This document shows, one piece after another, positions 48,125 to 57,674 of a stretch of DNA of 64,000 nt. The notes below the pieces were generated by a model. It saw only the letters and a program-made list of their open reading frames with translations. It was not told where the DNA came from and searched no databases. Both the position numbers and the translations under genes were made by a program. The DNA is from Saccharicrinis fermentans DSM 9555 = JCM 21142 (GTDB lineage Bacteria > Bacteroidota > Bacteroidia > Bacteroidales > Marinilabiliaceae), in the NCBI RefSeq assembly GCF_000517085.1, contig NZ_KI912107.1, positions 1,054,398 to 1,118,397 on the forward strand, in the 5' to 3' direction. Each line of letters begins with the position of its first letter. Position 1 is the first letter of the stretch.

Positions 48125-49040
48125 ACGCTACGCTAAAAATCCAATCCTCCAAAAGGAGGATATCCCCTATCCAGTAGCCACGGTACATAATGCCGGTGTA
48201 GTTAAATATCAAGGGAAATATATGATGATATTCCGTTCTCATTTATTCAATGGGCGCAGTATAATAGGTCTCGCCGAAAGTGAAGATGGTTTTCACTTTA
48301 AGGCGAGAGCCAAGCCTTTTATGGTTCCTTCTGATCAGGAACCTTTTAAGGCATACGAAGAGTATGGGGTGGAAGATCCGCGTGTGATATTTATGGAGGG
48401 TGAATATTTGATTACTTATAGCGCGTACTCGCGTCATGGAGTAAGGGTTGGATTAGCTAAGACAACAGATTTTGAAACGGTCCAGCGTTTTTCTATGATT
48501 ACAGAAGCTGACTACCGAAACGTGGTTATCTTTCCGCAAAAGTTTAATGGTCTGTATGCTCGGTTGGATCGCCCTCACTCCGAAATATCACCTTGGTCTG
48601 TTTGGATCTCTTATTCGCCCGATTTAAGGTTTTGGGGAGAATCTAAATTAATTATGAAACCGGTTCAGTATCATTGGGATGAAATGAAGATAGGTCCGGG
48701 GGCACCCCCTATCAAAACAGAGCGGGGGTGGCTGAATATATATCATGGTGTATTTCCTACCATGGACGGATGTGTGTATCGTCTGGGTGTTGCGCTTCAT
48801 GAACTAGACGACCCTTCTCGTATCATTGCCGTCGGTGATCAATGGATCCTACAGCCAGAAGAGATGTATGAGATTACAGGTTATGTGCATAATGTCGTCT
48901 TTACTTGTGCGGCAGTGCCAGAAGACGATGGTACATTAAAATTATACTGGGGCGGTGCCGATAAAGTCATGTGTGTAGGCACGGCAGTTATAGATGAGTT
49001 GGTAGATCATTGTTTAAATCATCCTAGAAAAGCCATTTAA
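48114..49040 (+). CDS. GH130 mannoside phosphorylase-like protein
   Basis: A 308-residue five-bladed beta-propeller enzyme. YGVEDPRVIFMEGEYLITY carries the catalytic Asp region of GH130; NVVIFPQKFNGLYARLDRPH and IGPGAPPIKTERGWLNIYHG are the other hallmark segments. Characterised GH130 members phosphorolyse or hydrolyse beta-mannosides. There is no signal peptide, so it is cytosolic. It overlaps the GT4 fusion gene and precedes another GT4. Phosphorylase versus hydrolase cannot be settled from the sequence by eye. Confidence 0.88.
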   Translation: MLIKRYAKNPILQKEDIPYPVATVHNAGVVKYQGKYMMIFRSHLFNGRSIIGLAESEDGFHFKARAKPFMVPSDQEPFKAYEEYGVEDPRVIFMEGEYLITYSAYSRHGVRVGLAKTTDFETVQRFSMITEADYRNVVIFPQKFNGLYARLDRPHSEISPWSVWISYSPDLRFWGESKLIMKPVQYHWDEMKIGPGAPPIKTERGWLNIYHGVFPTMDGCVYRLGVALHELDDPSRIIAVGDQWILQPEEMYEITGYVHNVVFTCAAVPEDDGTLKLYWGGADKVMCVGTAVIDELVDHCLNHPRKAI

Positions 49041-49047
49041 ATTTAAA

Positions 49048-49228
49048 ATGAAAGGAGCCATGGGAATTGTTTCGCACACAGGGGGGATGATTAATCTGGG
49101 CGAGTTCCATATGGCCTTTGAAAATTTAATTGTAATCATATGAAATGAGCATGAGAGTAATCTCTCACACAGGTGAATGATTATCACGGCGAGTTCCATA
49201 TGACCATTAAGAAACAAATTATAAACAT
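49048..49228 (+). repeat. Two tandem ~90-bp repeat units (R1, R2)
   Basis: R1 is 49048-49139 and R2 49140-49228. Each begins ATGAAA and the second runs straight into the ATGAAA of the GT4 gene at 49229. The shared core is CTCACACAGGTGAATGATTA in R2, then GGCGAGTTCCATATG and an AT-rich tail ending CATATGAAA. R1 is diverged. Units contain a GAGAGT..ATCTCTC hairpin. Confidence 0.8.
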
Positions 49229-50236
49229 ATGAAAGTAGCTATTTTAGCACCTATCGCTTGGCGAACACCTCCGTTACATTATGGTCCTTGGGAGCAAGTG
49301 GCCTCTAATATTGCGGAAGGATTGGTGAAAAATGGAATCGACGTTACATTGTTTGCAACCGGTAATTCATCCACTAAGGGAAAATTGGAATATGTTTCGG
49401 AAACGGCCTATGCCGAGGACCCAAGCCTCGATGCGAAAGTGTGGGAGTGCCTGCATATTAGCCATCTGATGGAACATGCGCATGAATATGATCTGATTCA
49501 TAATCATTTTGATTTCTTACCCTTAACGTATGCCAGACTGATTGATACGCCAATGCTAACCACTATTCATGGCTTTTCTTCACCCAAAATTATTCCCGTT
49601 TATAAGAAATATAACGATATATGCCACTATGTGTCCATTAGTTATGCTGATAGGAGTGCAGCATTAGATTATATAGCGACTGTCTATAACGGAATTCATG
49701 TGGATGATTTCACATATCGTGCAAAACCCAAAGATTACCTATTGTATTTTGGTAGAATCCATCCGGATAAAGGTACTTATGAAGCGATTATGATCTCGAA
49801 AATGGCCAAGCGAAAACTTATTTTGTCAGGCCTAATTCAAGATCAGGCTTATTTCGATGAGAAAATAAAACCTTATATAAACGATCAAGATGTTGTGTAT
49901 GTGGGCAATTCAGGACCAGATAGTCGAGATACCCTAATAGGAGAAGCTTATGCTTTGTTACACCCCATTCATTTTGATGAGCCTTTTGGTTTAAGTGTAG
50001 CTGAATCAATGATGTGTGGAACACCGGTAGTTGCGTTTAATAGAGGGTCTATGCCAGAACTTATTCAATCGGGAAAAACTGGTTTTTTGGTCAATGATAT
50101 ACAGGAGGCAGTGGATTCACTGAATGCAGTGAAATCAATAGATCGAGCCTACTGCCATCAGTGGGCTAAAGCAAAATTTAGTCAAGCAAAGATGGTGGAA
50201 GGTTATATAGATGTATATCATAAAATATTGCAATAA
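49229..50236 (+). CDS. GT4 glycosyltransferase
   Basis: A 335-residue GT-B enzyme. LAPIAWRTPPLHYGPWEQVA is the acceptor-side loop, DLIHNHFDFLPL follows, YFGRIHPDKGTYEAI opens the nucleotide-sugar domain, and HFDEPFGLSVAESMMCGTPV holds the E-x7-E donor motif. No signal or membrane span. It lies between two GH130 genes, which suggests that it builds a mannoside that they degrade or remodel. Its ATG is the last three bases of the repeat junction. Confidence 0.88.
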   Translation: MKVAILAPIAWRTPPLHYGPWEQVASNIAEGLVKNGIDVTLFATGNSSTKGKLEYVSETAYAEDPSLDAKVWECLHISHLMEHAHEYDLIHNHFDFLPLTYARLIDTPMLTTIHGFSSPKIIPVYKKYNDICHYVSISYADRSAALDYIATVYNGIHVDDFTYRAKPKDYLLYFGRIHPDKGTYEAIMISKMAKRKLILSGLIQDQAYFDEKIKPYINDQDVVYVGNSGPDSRDTLIGEAYALLHPIHFDEPFGLSVAESMMCGTPVVAFNRGSMPELIQSGKTGFLVNDIQEAVDSLNAVKSIDRAYCHQWAKAKFSQAKMVEGYIDVYHKILQ

Positions 50237-50286
50237 AATAAATTTTTTGTATTTGTAACGGAGCAATCCGTACATTATTAACAATC

Positions 50287-51756
50287 ATGAAACAAAATAA
50301 AAAGATTGACGAAATTGTCAAGAGAAAAAAAATCAGAATTGTGAGAGACGATTCACGTGTGATTACTCGACCTCACATTCCCGGAGAGGTGCAGCGTATC
50401 GATAATATTATAAAAAGAGTGATGGCTCTTGACGAGGTCAGAGCTTCGGAACTTTTGTCACAGATACATGCTCAGTTTTCTGACCGGCATAAAAATATTG
50501 ATGCCCAGTTCTATGAGAATTTTGATCGTGTAGCTGATTATATGGCCGATGTTTCTAAGTTGAGTATCACCCAAAAGAAGATTATTGGGGCCTATTTTAC
50601 AATGGAATATTCCATCGAGTCAGCCGCCCTTTTCAATCCTTCCATGATTCCGCATCCTAATCAGAAAGGTATGCCTAAGGGGCACCTCAGATTTATTACT
50701 AGTTTTAGAGCCACTGGAGAGGGGCATATATCATCTATCGTTTTCAGAACCGGAACCATCGAAAATGATTCCGTATTGTTTGACCCGGTTAGTGAATTCG
50801 TGGAAACGCATAGTATTTTGCATGATCCTGTTTATGATGCAGGATTGTTTGCTTTAAAATTGAAAGAATTGAAGGCTTGGGATGCCACAAGCCAAAAGGT
50901 TCTGGAACTAATACCTAACTCATTTACTTATCAGGAGCTTAAAGTAAGTATTGGTGTAATTTCTATGGATCCGGGTTTTGAGGTGAATGACCATTCTATA
51001 AATATGTTATATTGGTTGGCTAACTCCAATTACACCTTGTGCTTTAGTAAGAATAGTAAGGTGTCGGAAAGGGTGATCTTCCCTGTGTCGGAAAATGAAA
51101 GTGGAGGTATAGAAGATGCCCGCTTTGTTAAATTTTTTGATGACAATGGCGAATCGACCTATTATGCAACCTATACAGCTTATGATCGCTACTCTATTCT
51201 TTCTCAATTGATTGAAACAAAGGATTTTCGACAGTTTAATATGATTACCTTAAATGGACGCGGCGTTCAGAATAAAGGTATGGCTCTTTTTCCACGTAAA
51301 ATAAATGGGAAATATGCCATGCTTTCTCGTCAGGATGGGGAGAATAATTATATTATGTTTTCTGATCATTTGCATTTTTGGCATGAGTATAGCCTTATAC
51401 AGGAACCTGCTGAACCTTGGGAGTTTATTCAAGTTGGAAATTGTGGCTCCCCTTTGGAAACGTCAGAAGGCTGGCTGGTGATTACACATGGAGTGGGGCC
51501 AGTTAGACAATATTCTATTGGAGCCATACTGCTCGACTTGGATGATCCTACCAAAGTGATCGCACGACTGGAAGAACCTCTGCTAAAACCAACAGAGAGC
51601 GAACGTGAAGGTTATGTGCCTAATGTGATGTATTCTTGTGGTGGTTTGATCCATCATAATAAGCTAGTCCTTCCTTATGCCATGTCAGATACCTCCTCTG
51701 GAATTGCCATGGTGGAGGTGTCCGATTTGTTGTCTTGTATGAAGTATTATACCTGA
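50287..51756 (+). CDS. Long GH130-family protein
   Basis: A 489-residue protein whose last ~350 residues are a GH130 propeller: ESAALFNPSMIPHPNQ, SGGIEDARFVKFFDDNG with the catalytic Asp position, KGMALFPRKINGKYAMLSRQ, NCGSPLETSEGWLVITHGVG. A helical extension of about 115 residues precedes it. It belongs to a subgroup different from the short GH130 next door. Cytosolic, last gene of the four-gene glycan cluster. Confidence 0.85.
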   Translation: MKQNKKIDEIVKRKKIRIVRDDSRVITRPHIPGEVQRIDNIIKRVMALDEVRASELLSQIHAQFSDRHKNIDAQFYENFDRVADYMADVSKLSITQKKIIGAYFTMEYSIESAALFNPSMIPHPNQKGMPKGHLRFITSFRATGEGHISSIVFRTGTIENDSVLFDPVSEFVETHSILHDPVYDAGLFALKLKELKAWDATSQKVLELIPNSFTYQELKVSIGVISMDPGFEVNDHSINMLYWLANSNYTLCFSKNSKVSERVIFPVSENESGGIEDARFVKFFDDNGESTYYATYTAYDRYSILSQLIETKDFRQFNMITLNGRGVQNKGMALFPRKINGKYAMLSRQDGENNYIMFSDHLHFWHEYSLIQEPAEPWEFIQVGNCGSPLETSEGWLVITHGVGPVRQYSIGAILLDLDDPTKVIARLEEPLLKPTESEREGYVPNVMYSCGGLIHHNKLVLPYAMSDTSSGIAMVEVSDLLSCMKYYT

Positions 51757-51953
51757 TCTAAACCAAGCTTTATTGATAAATTCTAATCAGATCTTTGCGT
51801 AAGTTATTGATAAGGTGCCTATCTATTTCTTCCCAGGAAATTCCTTTATTGTGCAACAAAAAAAGGATATTCAGTGCTTTCGTAAATAATTGATATTTGG
51901 ATAATTTGTTGTATTGCCAAAAACAACTACTTTTGCTTTCTAAAGCAATCAAT

Positions 51954-52379
51954 GTGGGTAGGATAATAGCTATTGACTACGGAAAAAAGAAAACAGGACT
52001 TGCGGTAACAGATCCATTTCAGATTATTGCCAATGGTTTAGATACCGTTCCGTCACATACTTTAATCGAATATTTGGAAAAATATTTTGAGAAAGAAGAT
52101 GTGGAGCAAATCGTATTGGGATATCCCAGACAGGCTTCGGGTGAAGATTCCGAATCAATGCGGTATATAAAACCTTTTTTTAATCGTTTAAAGAACAAAT
52201 TCCCCCATATACCTGTTGAGTGGGTGGACGAACGTTATACCTCAAAAATTGCTTTTCAGGCTATGATTGATGGAGGACTGAAAAAAAAAGCAAGACAAAA
52301 TAAAAATTTGGTGGACAAGGTAAGTGCTACTATTATTTTGCAATCGTATTTGGAACAAAAAGGAAATTTGAATTTATGA
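51954..52379 (+). CDS. ruvX: YqgF/RuvX RNase H-fold nuclease
   Basis: A 141-residue protein starting at GTG 51954 ([20 protein letters not shown]). An ATG at 51897 would add 19 unconserved residues. [11 protein letters not shown] and [13 protein letters not shown] are the RNase H-fold acidic motifs, with [18 protein letters not shown] at the end. Known as pre-16S rRNA nuclease and possible Holliday-junction resolvase. Overlaps def by 4 bases. Confidence 0.9.
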   Translation: MGRIIAIDYGKKKTGLAVTDPFQIIANGLDTVPSHTLIEYLEKYFEKEDVEQIVLGYPRQASGEDSESMRYIKPFFNRLKNKFPHIPVEWVDERYTSKIAFQAMIDGGLKKKARQNKNLVDKVSATIILQSYLEQKGNLNL

Positions 52380-52927
52380 TATTACCAGTAACTGTTTACG
52401 GGCACCCAGTATTGAGAAAGGTGGCTGATGAGATTGATGAAGACTATGAAGGTTTGGAGAAACTGATTGATAACATGTGGGATACCATGTATCATACAGA
52501 TGGAATAGGTTTGGCGGCACCTCAGATAGGAAAAAGCATACGATTAATCGTCATTGATGCGACTCCTATGGCAGAAGATTTTCCTGAGTTGGAGGGGTTT
52601 AAGCGTGTTTTGATCAATCCTATTATTTTAGAATCGGGAGATGATCAATGCAATGAATCTGAGGGGTGCCTCAGCTTGCCAGGTATACGCGAAGAAGTAA
52701 AACGCCCTACTTCAATTAAGATTGAATACGAAAACGAAAACTTTGAATTGGTGGAAGAAGAATTAGACGGGTTTGCAGCTAGAGTAGTTCAACATGAATA
52801 TGACCATGTGGAAGGAGTACTATTTGTTGACCACCTTTCTTCTCTTAAAAAAAGATTGTTAAAAAGTAAATTGACTGCCATCGCCAAAGGAAAAGTTGAT
52901 GTTAGCTATAGAATTAAGACGGCATAA
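52376..52927 (+). CDS. def: Peptide deformylase
   Basis: A 183-residue metallohydrolase removing the N-formyl group from nascent proteins. All three motifs are present: [20 protein letters not shown] and [18 protein letters not shown] (HExxH-like with metal His). ATGA overlap with ruvX, followed by a terminator. Confidence 0.95.
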   Translation: MILPVTVYGHPVLRKVADEIDEDYEGLEKLIDNMWDTMYHTDGIGLAAPQIGKSIRLIVIDATPMAEDFPELEGFKRVLINPIILESGDDQCNESEGCLSLPGIREEVKRPTSIKIEYENENFELVEEELDGFAARVVQHEYDHVEGVLFVDHLSSLKKRLLKSKLTAIAKGKVDVSYRIKTA

Positions 52928-52955
52928 TATCGTACTATAATACCGCATTAATTAT

Positions 52956-52989
52956 AAAGGGTAACTATTTATTTAGATACCCTTTTTTT
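52956..52989 (+). terminator. Rho-independent terminator after def
   Basis: AAAGGGTA (52956-52963) pairs with TACCCTTT (52978-52985), followed by a T tract to 52989. Separates housekeeping genes from the exopolysaccharide operon. Confidence 0.85.
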
Positions 52990-53118
52990 GATATATATTT
53001 ATCTTATGAAGTCGTTTTCTTCCTTTGGTAATAAAAAATAGGTTTTTTGTAAAAAAAACAGGTAGATATTGAGATGGATTGAATATTTTAGGGAATCATT
53101 TTTATGAAAAACTAACTT

Positions 53119-53880
53119 ATGCGAAAATTTCTTTTGTTTTCTTTTATCACCGTATTTTTTTTCGGATGTGTTCCGCAGAAAGATGTCATTTATTTGCAGG
53201 ATATTGATATAAGTAATGCTGAAAAAACATTTGATAATGTAAAATCAGAGAATACGATAAAAGTATTCGATCAAATCTATATTCAGGTTTCGAGTTTTGA
53301 TGATGGTAATATCAATTTTATGAACAATGATCCCAATCGTTACGGAGGAGGACGTTCTGAACTTGATTTGGCCATGGTATCTTATACGGTGAATAAAGAT
53401 GGAGCTGTGAAGTTACCCATCGTGGGGCAAACGAAAGTTGAAGGCTTAACAGTAGATGAAGCATCTGAAAAAATTCGTAAAGAGCTGGGTGATTATCTGA
53501 ATACCCCTTCTGTTAAAATTACCTTTGTAAATAAAAGTATTACGGTATTGGGCAGTGTTAACCGACCCGGACGGTACTTTTATGCCGCCGAGTATTTGAG
53601 TATATTTCAAGCTTTGGGACTCGCAGGTGATATATCCGAATATGGTAACCGAAAGGAAGTGGTGATTGTTAGAGATTCAAACCATCAAGTAATTCGAAAA
53701 AAACTTAATTTAACGGACATAGCTTTGTTAGGAGAAGCTGATTTATATGTTCAACCTGATGATGTTATCTATGTGGAACCACTAAAAAGAAGACATTGGG
53801 GTTTTGCTGCTTTCCCTTGGGCTGTAGTGTTAAGTTCAATTACAACCGTTATTTTGGTTGCTAACTATGTGAAACAATGA
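53119..53880 (+). CDS. Polysaccharide export lipoprotein, Wza-like
   Basis: A 253-residue outer-membrane export protein. Lipobox FFFGC (Cys about 17), a polysaccharide export domain (YTVNKDGAVKLPIVGQTKVEG), a SLBB domain (ITVLGSVNRPGRYFYA), and a C-terminal membrane span (FPWAVVLSSITTVILVANYV) typical of the short Bacteroidota form. Forms the exit channel with the Wzc-like kinase. ATGA overlap with the next gene. Confidence 0.9.
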   Translation: MRKFLLFSFITVFFFGCVPQKDVIYLQDIDISNAEKTFDNVKSENTIKVFDQIYIQVSSFDDGNINFMNNDPNRYGGGRSELDLAMVSYTVNKDGAVKLPIVGQTKVEGLTVDEASEKIRKELGDYLNTPSVKITFVNKSITVLGSVNRPGRYFYAAEYLSIFQALGLAGDISEYGNRKEVVIVRDSNHQVIRKKLNLTDIALLGEADLYVQPDDVIYVEPLKRRHWGFAAFPWAVVLSSITTVILVANYVKQ

Positions 53881-56240
53881 GTATAAAAAATAATACTGAT
53901 AATAATTCATATGTTGATATGAATAAGGTGTTGAAGCATTTACTGAGAAATTGGTATTGGTTTGCTGTTTCATTGGTGTTTTGCTTTGTGTTAGCCTTTG
54001 TTTCTATTAAGGTGTTGCCGCCTAAGTATTTAGTGTCCTCCAGTATTTATATCAAAGAGGACGTGGGACTCGAAGGTCAAAAGGCCATGGAGTTTATCCA
54101 GAGCTTTAATTTGTTTGATCAAAAAAAGAACTATCAAAATGAGATGTTAATTTTAAAATCATCTCCTATCATACGTCAAACGATAAAGCAATTAAATTTA
54201 AAAACGGCTTATTACGTAAATGATCATCTCTTGCAAAAAGAGATTTATAAGGAATCGCCCTTTGTGGTTATGGTGGATTCCTCACATCAACAAATTATAG
54301 ATACCCAGTTCGAGGTGGTTTTTAAAGAGGACGGTCAATTTATTTTGTCTGCGAATAAAGACAATTACCGTGTTATAAATTATTCTTCTGGGGTGGGATA
54401 TGAGACCGAAAAAAGTATTGATGTAAAAGAAGAGTTTTTTCAATCGGAAGTAATTGAAGGAGAGGATTATAAATTTAGAATTTATTTAAATGAACATGTG
54501 AACTTAAAGCACATTACTGGCAAAGTATATGCTTTTAAGTTGTTTGATGTGGAAAACCTGGTGCGTAGCTATCAAAATGAGTTAAAAGTGAATCCGGTAA
54601 ATCCTGAAGTGAGTGTTGTTCAGCTGGCTCTGAAATCCGCTTCGCCAGCTAAAGGGGTTGATTTTATTCATACCCTGACCGAAATATATTTGAATAAAAA
54701 TCTGGAACGAAAAAATCACTTGGCCTATAACACCATCGCTTTTATTAATAGTCAGCTGGAGGAAATTTCTGATTCTTTGAGTTTCGCCGAAAATAACCTG
54801 GAAGAATTCAGAGCTTCTAATCAAGTGATGGATATTACTACCAAAGCAACGCGTGTGATGGAACGATTGCAGCAATTGGAGATTCAAAAAAGTACAACAG
54901 AAAGAGCTTATAATTATTATGAATATTTGGATGACTATTTTCAGCAGGATGATGATTATAGTAATATTGTTGTGCCATCTTCCATGGGAGTGACCAATGT
55001 GACTTTAAATGAATTTATCAGGGACCTGCTGATATTGTCAAATCAGAGAAATGACTTGATAGCCAGGAAACAACAAAAGGGACCTTTTTTTAAGAATCTG
55101 GAAATAAAAATTGAAAACCTGCGAAATAGTATTGTGGATAATATTATTTTTTCCAAAGAGTCTTTGAAAAGGGAGGTGGCGAAATTCCAGGATCAGATTA
55201 ATCAATTGGAAGTGCAGGTAAAAGCATTGCCTAAAACTGAACGAAAGTTAGTGGGTATGCAGCGTAAGTTTAATATTAATGATGCCATATATACCTTTTT
55301 GCTTCAAAAACGGGCAGAGGCTCAAATAGCGAAGGCCGGAAACTTGCCAGAACATTTAATTGTTGAGCCGGCACGCATGCTCCAAAAGGTTTTTCCCAAT
55401 CCTAAAATTCATTTTGCCCTGGCCTTTTTTCTGGGACTCGTATTACCCGCAATGGTATTGGTGTTGATGGATGTTATTGATGATAGAATAAAAAATGAAC
55501 AGGCTTTTACGGATAAATTTTCGGATTTGCCATTTTTAGGGTCTATTTTAAAGAGTGAGGTCAAAGGTAGTAAGCTGGTTGTGCATAATGATCCCACATC
55601 TGTTGTTACAGAAACATTTCGAACCATACGAACTAACTTATCCTTTTTTAAGGAAGGTGCAGCTCATAAAACAATTTTGGTTTCTTCGTGTATCGCCGGT
55701 GAGGGTAAGAGTTTTGTGGCCAATAACCTCGGTATTTCCCTCGCTAATTTGGGTAAAAGAACTGTTATCGTTGGTTATGACTTGCGAAAATCAGGACAGT
55801 TCAGTGATTTTATTCATGATAAAAAAGGCGGTCTTACCTCTTATTATCTAAAAAATAAAGAAATCGATGAAATTATTATTGGTACCGAAATTCCTCACCT
55901 TGATTTTATTGCACCAGGGGTGATTCCTCCTAATCCCTTGGAGTTAATTGGTAATGAATTGACAGCTAACTTGTTCCAGGTGTTAAAGGCTAATTATGAC
56001 TATATCATTATTGATACTCCCCCCATTGGAGTACTTAGTGATGGTTTTATGTTGATGAAATATGCTGATGTGAATATATTCGTGGTCAGAGAAAAATATA
56101 CTAGCGAGAAAGTATTGGTTTCTGTTTTACAGGAGACCAGACAAAAGGGAATTCAGAATATAGGACTGGTACTAAATGGTAGTAAACTTGAAGGGAAAAA
56201 ATATAAGTATGATTACTACAATAAATACAATAACGCTTAA
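53877..56240 (+). CDS. Wzc-like co-polymerase and tyrosine kinase
   Basis: A 787-residue inner-membrane protein. Wzz domain with the first span at about 26-46 (WFAVSLVFCFVLAFVSIKVL), a long periplasmic coiled-coil region, a second span (FALAFFLGLVLPAMVLVLMD, about 508-527), and a cytoplasmic BY-kinase: Walker A VSSCIAGEGKSFVANNL (about 602-618), Walker A' VIVGYDLR, Walker B YDYIIIDTPP. It ends in a Tyr-rich tail (KYKYDYYNKYNNA) for autophosphorylation. Controls chain length and export of the polysaccharide. Confidence 0.92.
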   Translation: MSIKNNTDNNSYVDMNKVLKHLLRNWYWFAVSLVFCFVLAFVSIKVLPPKYLVSSSIYIKEDVGLEGQKAMEFIQSFNLFDQKKNYQNEMLILKSSPIIRQTIKQLNLKTAYYVNDHLLQKEIYKESPFVVMVDSSHQQIIDTQFEVVFKEDGQFILSANKDNYRVINYSSGVGYETEKSIDVKEEFFQSEVIEGEDYKFRIYLNEHVNLKHITGKVYAFKLFDVENLVRSYQNELKVNPVNPEVSVVQLALKSASPAKGVDFIHTLTEIYLNKNLERKNHLAYNTIAFINSQLEEISDSLSFAENNLEEFRASNQVMDITTKATRVMERLQQLEIQKSTTERAYNYYEYLDDYFQQDDDYSNIVVPSSMGVTNVTLNEFIRDLLILSNQRNDLIARKQQKGPFFKNLEIKIENLRNSIVDNIIFSKESLKREVAKFQDQINQLEVQVKALPKTERKLVGMQRKFNINDAIYTFLLQKRAEAQIAKAGNLPEHLIVEPARMLQKVFPNPKIHFALAFFLGLVLPAMVLVLMDVIDDRIKNEQAFTDKFSDLPFLGSILKSEVKGSKLVVHNDPTSVVTETFRTIRTNLSFFKEGAAHKTILVSSCIAGEGKSFVANNLGISLANLGKRTVIVGYDLRKSGQFSDFIHDKKGGLTSYYLKNKEIDEIIIGTEIPHLDFIAPGVIPPNPLELIGNELTANLFQVLKANYDYIIIDTPPIGVLSDGFMLMKYADVNIFVVREKYTSEKVLVSVLQETRQKGIQNIGLVLNGSKLEGKKYKYDYYNKYNNA

Positions 56241-56265
56241 TTGTTTTTTTTAAAAGTAGTGGTCT

Positions 56266-57393
56266 ATGTGTCTTGATAATAATCGTATTTGTTTTGTGAT
56301 TCCTAACTTTGTGACTTTTAGTACTGGAGGAGCTGAAATACAGGTGCATTACCTTACGCAGGCTTTTTTAGATAGGGGATGGACGGTGGAAGTAGTTTGT
56401 GCCGGACTGGGACATGAGAAAGAAATTAGGCAGTCTTCATTTTTTAATCGTAAAATTCAATATCATTACTATAGGAAAAGGAGTATACGTATATGTGAGT
56501 TTTGGGATGTATTAAAGGTATTGAAAAAAACAAATTCTTTCTATTATTATCAGCGAACAGATTTTGCTCTTACAGCATCTACTTATTGGTATACAAGGAA
56601 AAAAGGGAAAAATATGATTTTTGCCTTAGCAGGTGATTCTGATGCACAACGTAATAAGTATAGTATGTATTTTAAGCAGTACAGCTATACCAATTTCTTG
56701 AAAAAATGGATACGTAAAGCAGACTTTTTTTTGTTGGATAGGTTGATAGAGTGGGCTAAGAAAAGAGTAGATAAGGTGGTTTGTCAAAATCAATTTCAAC
56801 TGCAAGCCTATGAATCAGATTTTAATAGGAAGGGAATCATTATACCAAATTCTTTTTCTTTATTGAAGGAGGTAAATGAAAGCAAGGAAAAAGTAATTTT
56901 ATGGGTAGGTAATAATACACTGGTAAAACAAGCACATTTGTTTGTGGAGTTGGCAAAGAAATTTGAAATATATCGTGATTGGAATTTTGTGATGCTCGGA
57001 TCGGCCTGTGATAGCTTCTTAACTGAGGATACACCTCATAACTTAAGTGTGCTGGGATCCGTAAGCTATCAAGAAGCGAATCAATGGTTTGCCAGGGCTC
57101 GTGTGTATGTGAATACGAGCTTGAACGAAGGAATGCCTAATACTTTTATTCAAAGCTGGTTCTTTAGTACCTTGATATTGAGCCTGAATGTGGATCCTGA
57201 TCATGTTTTTAGTAGAGAGCATATGGGATTTTGTTTTCAGGGGGATCTTGTAAGGATGGAGGAATGTTTGTTGGCTATTATGGCTGGTATGGATGTGAGT
57301 CAGCAGGTGCTTAAGGGGAGCGCGTATTTTAATATGCAATTTAATTTAGCACATAATGTGGATAAGTTGATTGATTATATGAGCCTGGCATGA
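56266..57393 (+). CDS. GT4-like glycosyltransferase
   Basis: A 375-residue GT-B enzyme. FVIPNFVTFSTGGAEIQVHY is the GG-containing acceptor loop, KVILWVGNNTLVKQAHLFVE opens the donor domain, and YVNTSLNEGMPNTFIQSWF replaces the usual E-G-x-P region. Adds a sugar to the lipid-linked repeat unit in the cytoplasm. 25 bases after the Wzc-like gene. Confidence 0.82.
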   Translation: MCLDNNRICFVIPNFVTFSTGGAEIQVHYLTQAFLDRGWTVEVVCAGLGHEKEIRQSSFFNRKIQYHYYRKRSIRICEFWDVLKVLKKTNSFYYYQRTDFALTASTYWYTRKKGKNMIFALAGDSDAQRNKYSMYFKQYSYTNFLKKWIRKADFFLLDRLIEWAKKRVDKVVCQNQFQLQAYESDFNRKGIIIPNSFSLLKEVNESKEKVILWVGNNTLVKQAHLFVELAKKFEIYRDWNFVMLGSACDSFLTEDTPHNLSVLGSVSYQEANQWFARARVYVNTSLNEGMPNTFIQSWFFSTLILSLNVDPDHVFSREHMGFCFQGDLVRMEECLLAIMAGMDVSQQVLKGSAYFNMQFNLAHNVDKLIDYMSLA

Positions 57394-57469
57394 CCAAAGT
57401 AAATAATTGGACACATAGGAGAATGATAAAAGTTTGCACCGGTTAGTGAGGTTTCGCTTTTTTTAACGG

Positions 57470-57649
57470 ATGAAACAAGCCATGAGAGTGATCTCTCACA
57501 CAGGTGAATGATTATCACGGCGAGTTCCATATGACCATTAAGAAACAAATTATAAACATATGAAACGAGCCATGAGAGTGATCTCTCACACAGGAGAATG
57601 ATTATCACGGTGAGTTCCATATGGCAACTGAAAAACAAATTATAATCAT
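57470..57649 (+). repeat. Two tandem 90-bp repeat units (R3, R4)
   Basis: R3 57470-57559 and R4 57560-57649 are each exactly 90 bases and nearly identical to R2 at 49140. Each begins ATGAAA(C)(A/G)AGCCATGAGAG and can encode MK(Q/R)AMRVISHTGE before a stop. The complement stays open through both. They lie between two GT4 genes, just upstream of the one at 57675. Confidence 0.85.
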
Positions 57650-57674
57650 ATGAAATATTAATAGAATTGAACGC

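Noticed and set aside
51770-51952. A 60-residue minus-strand frame with protein-like helices (KGISWEEIDRHLINNL) between GH130 and ruvX
   Set aside because: It overlaps the ruvX start region, has no recognisable family and no promoter or terminator of its own; kept out without homology support.
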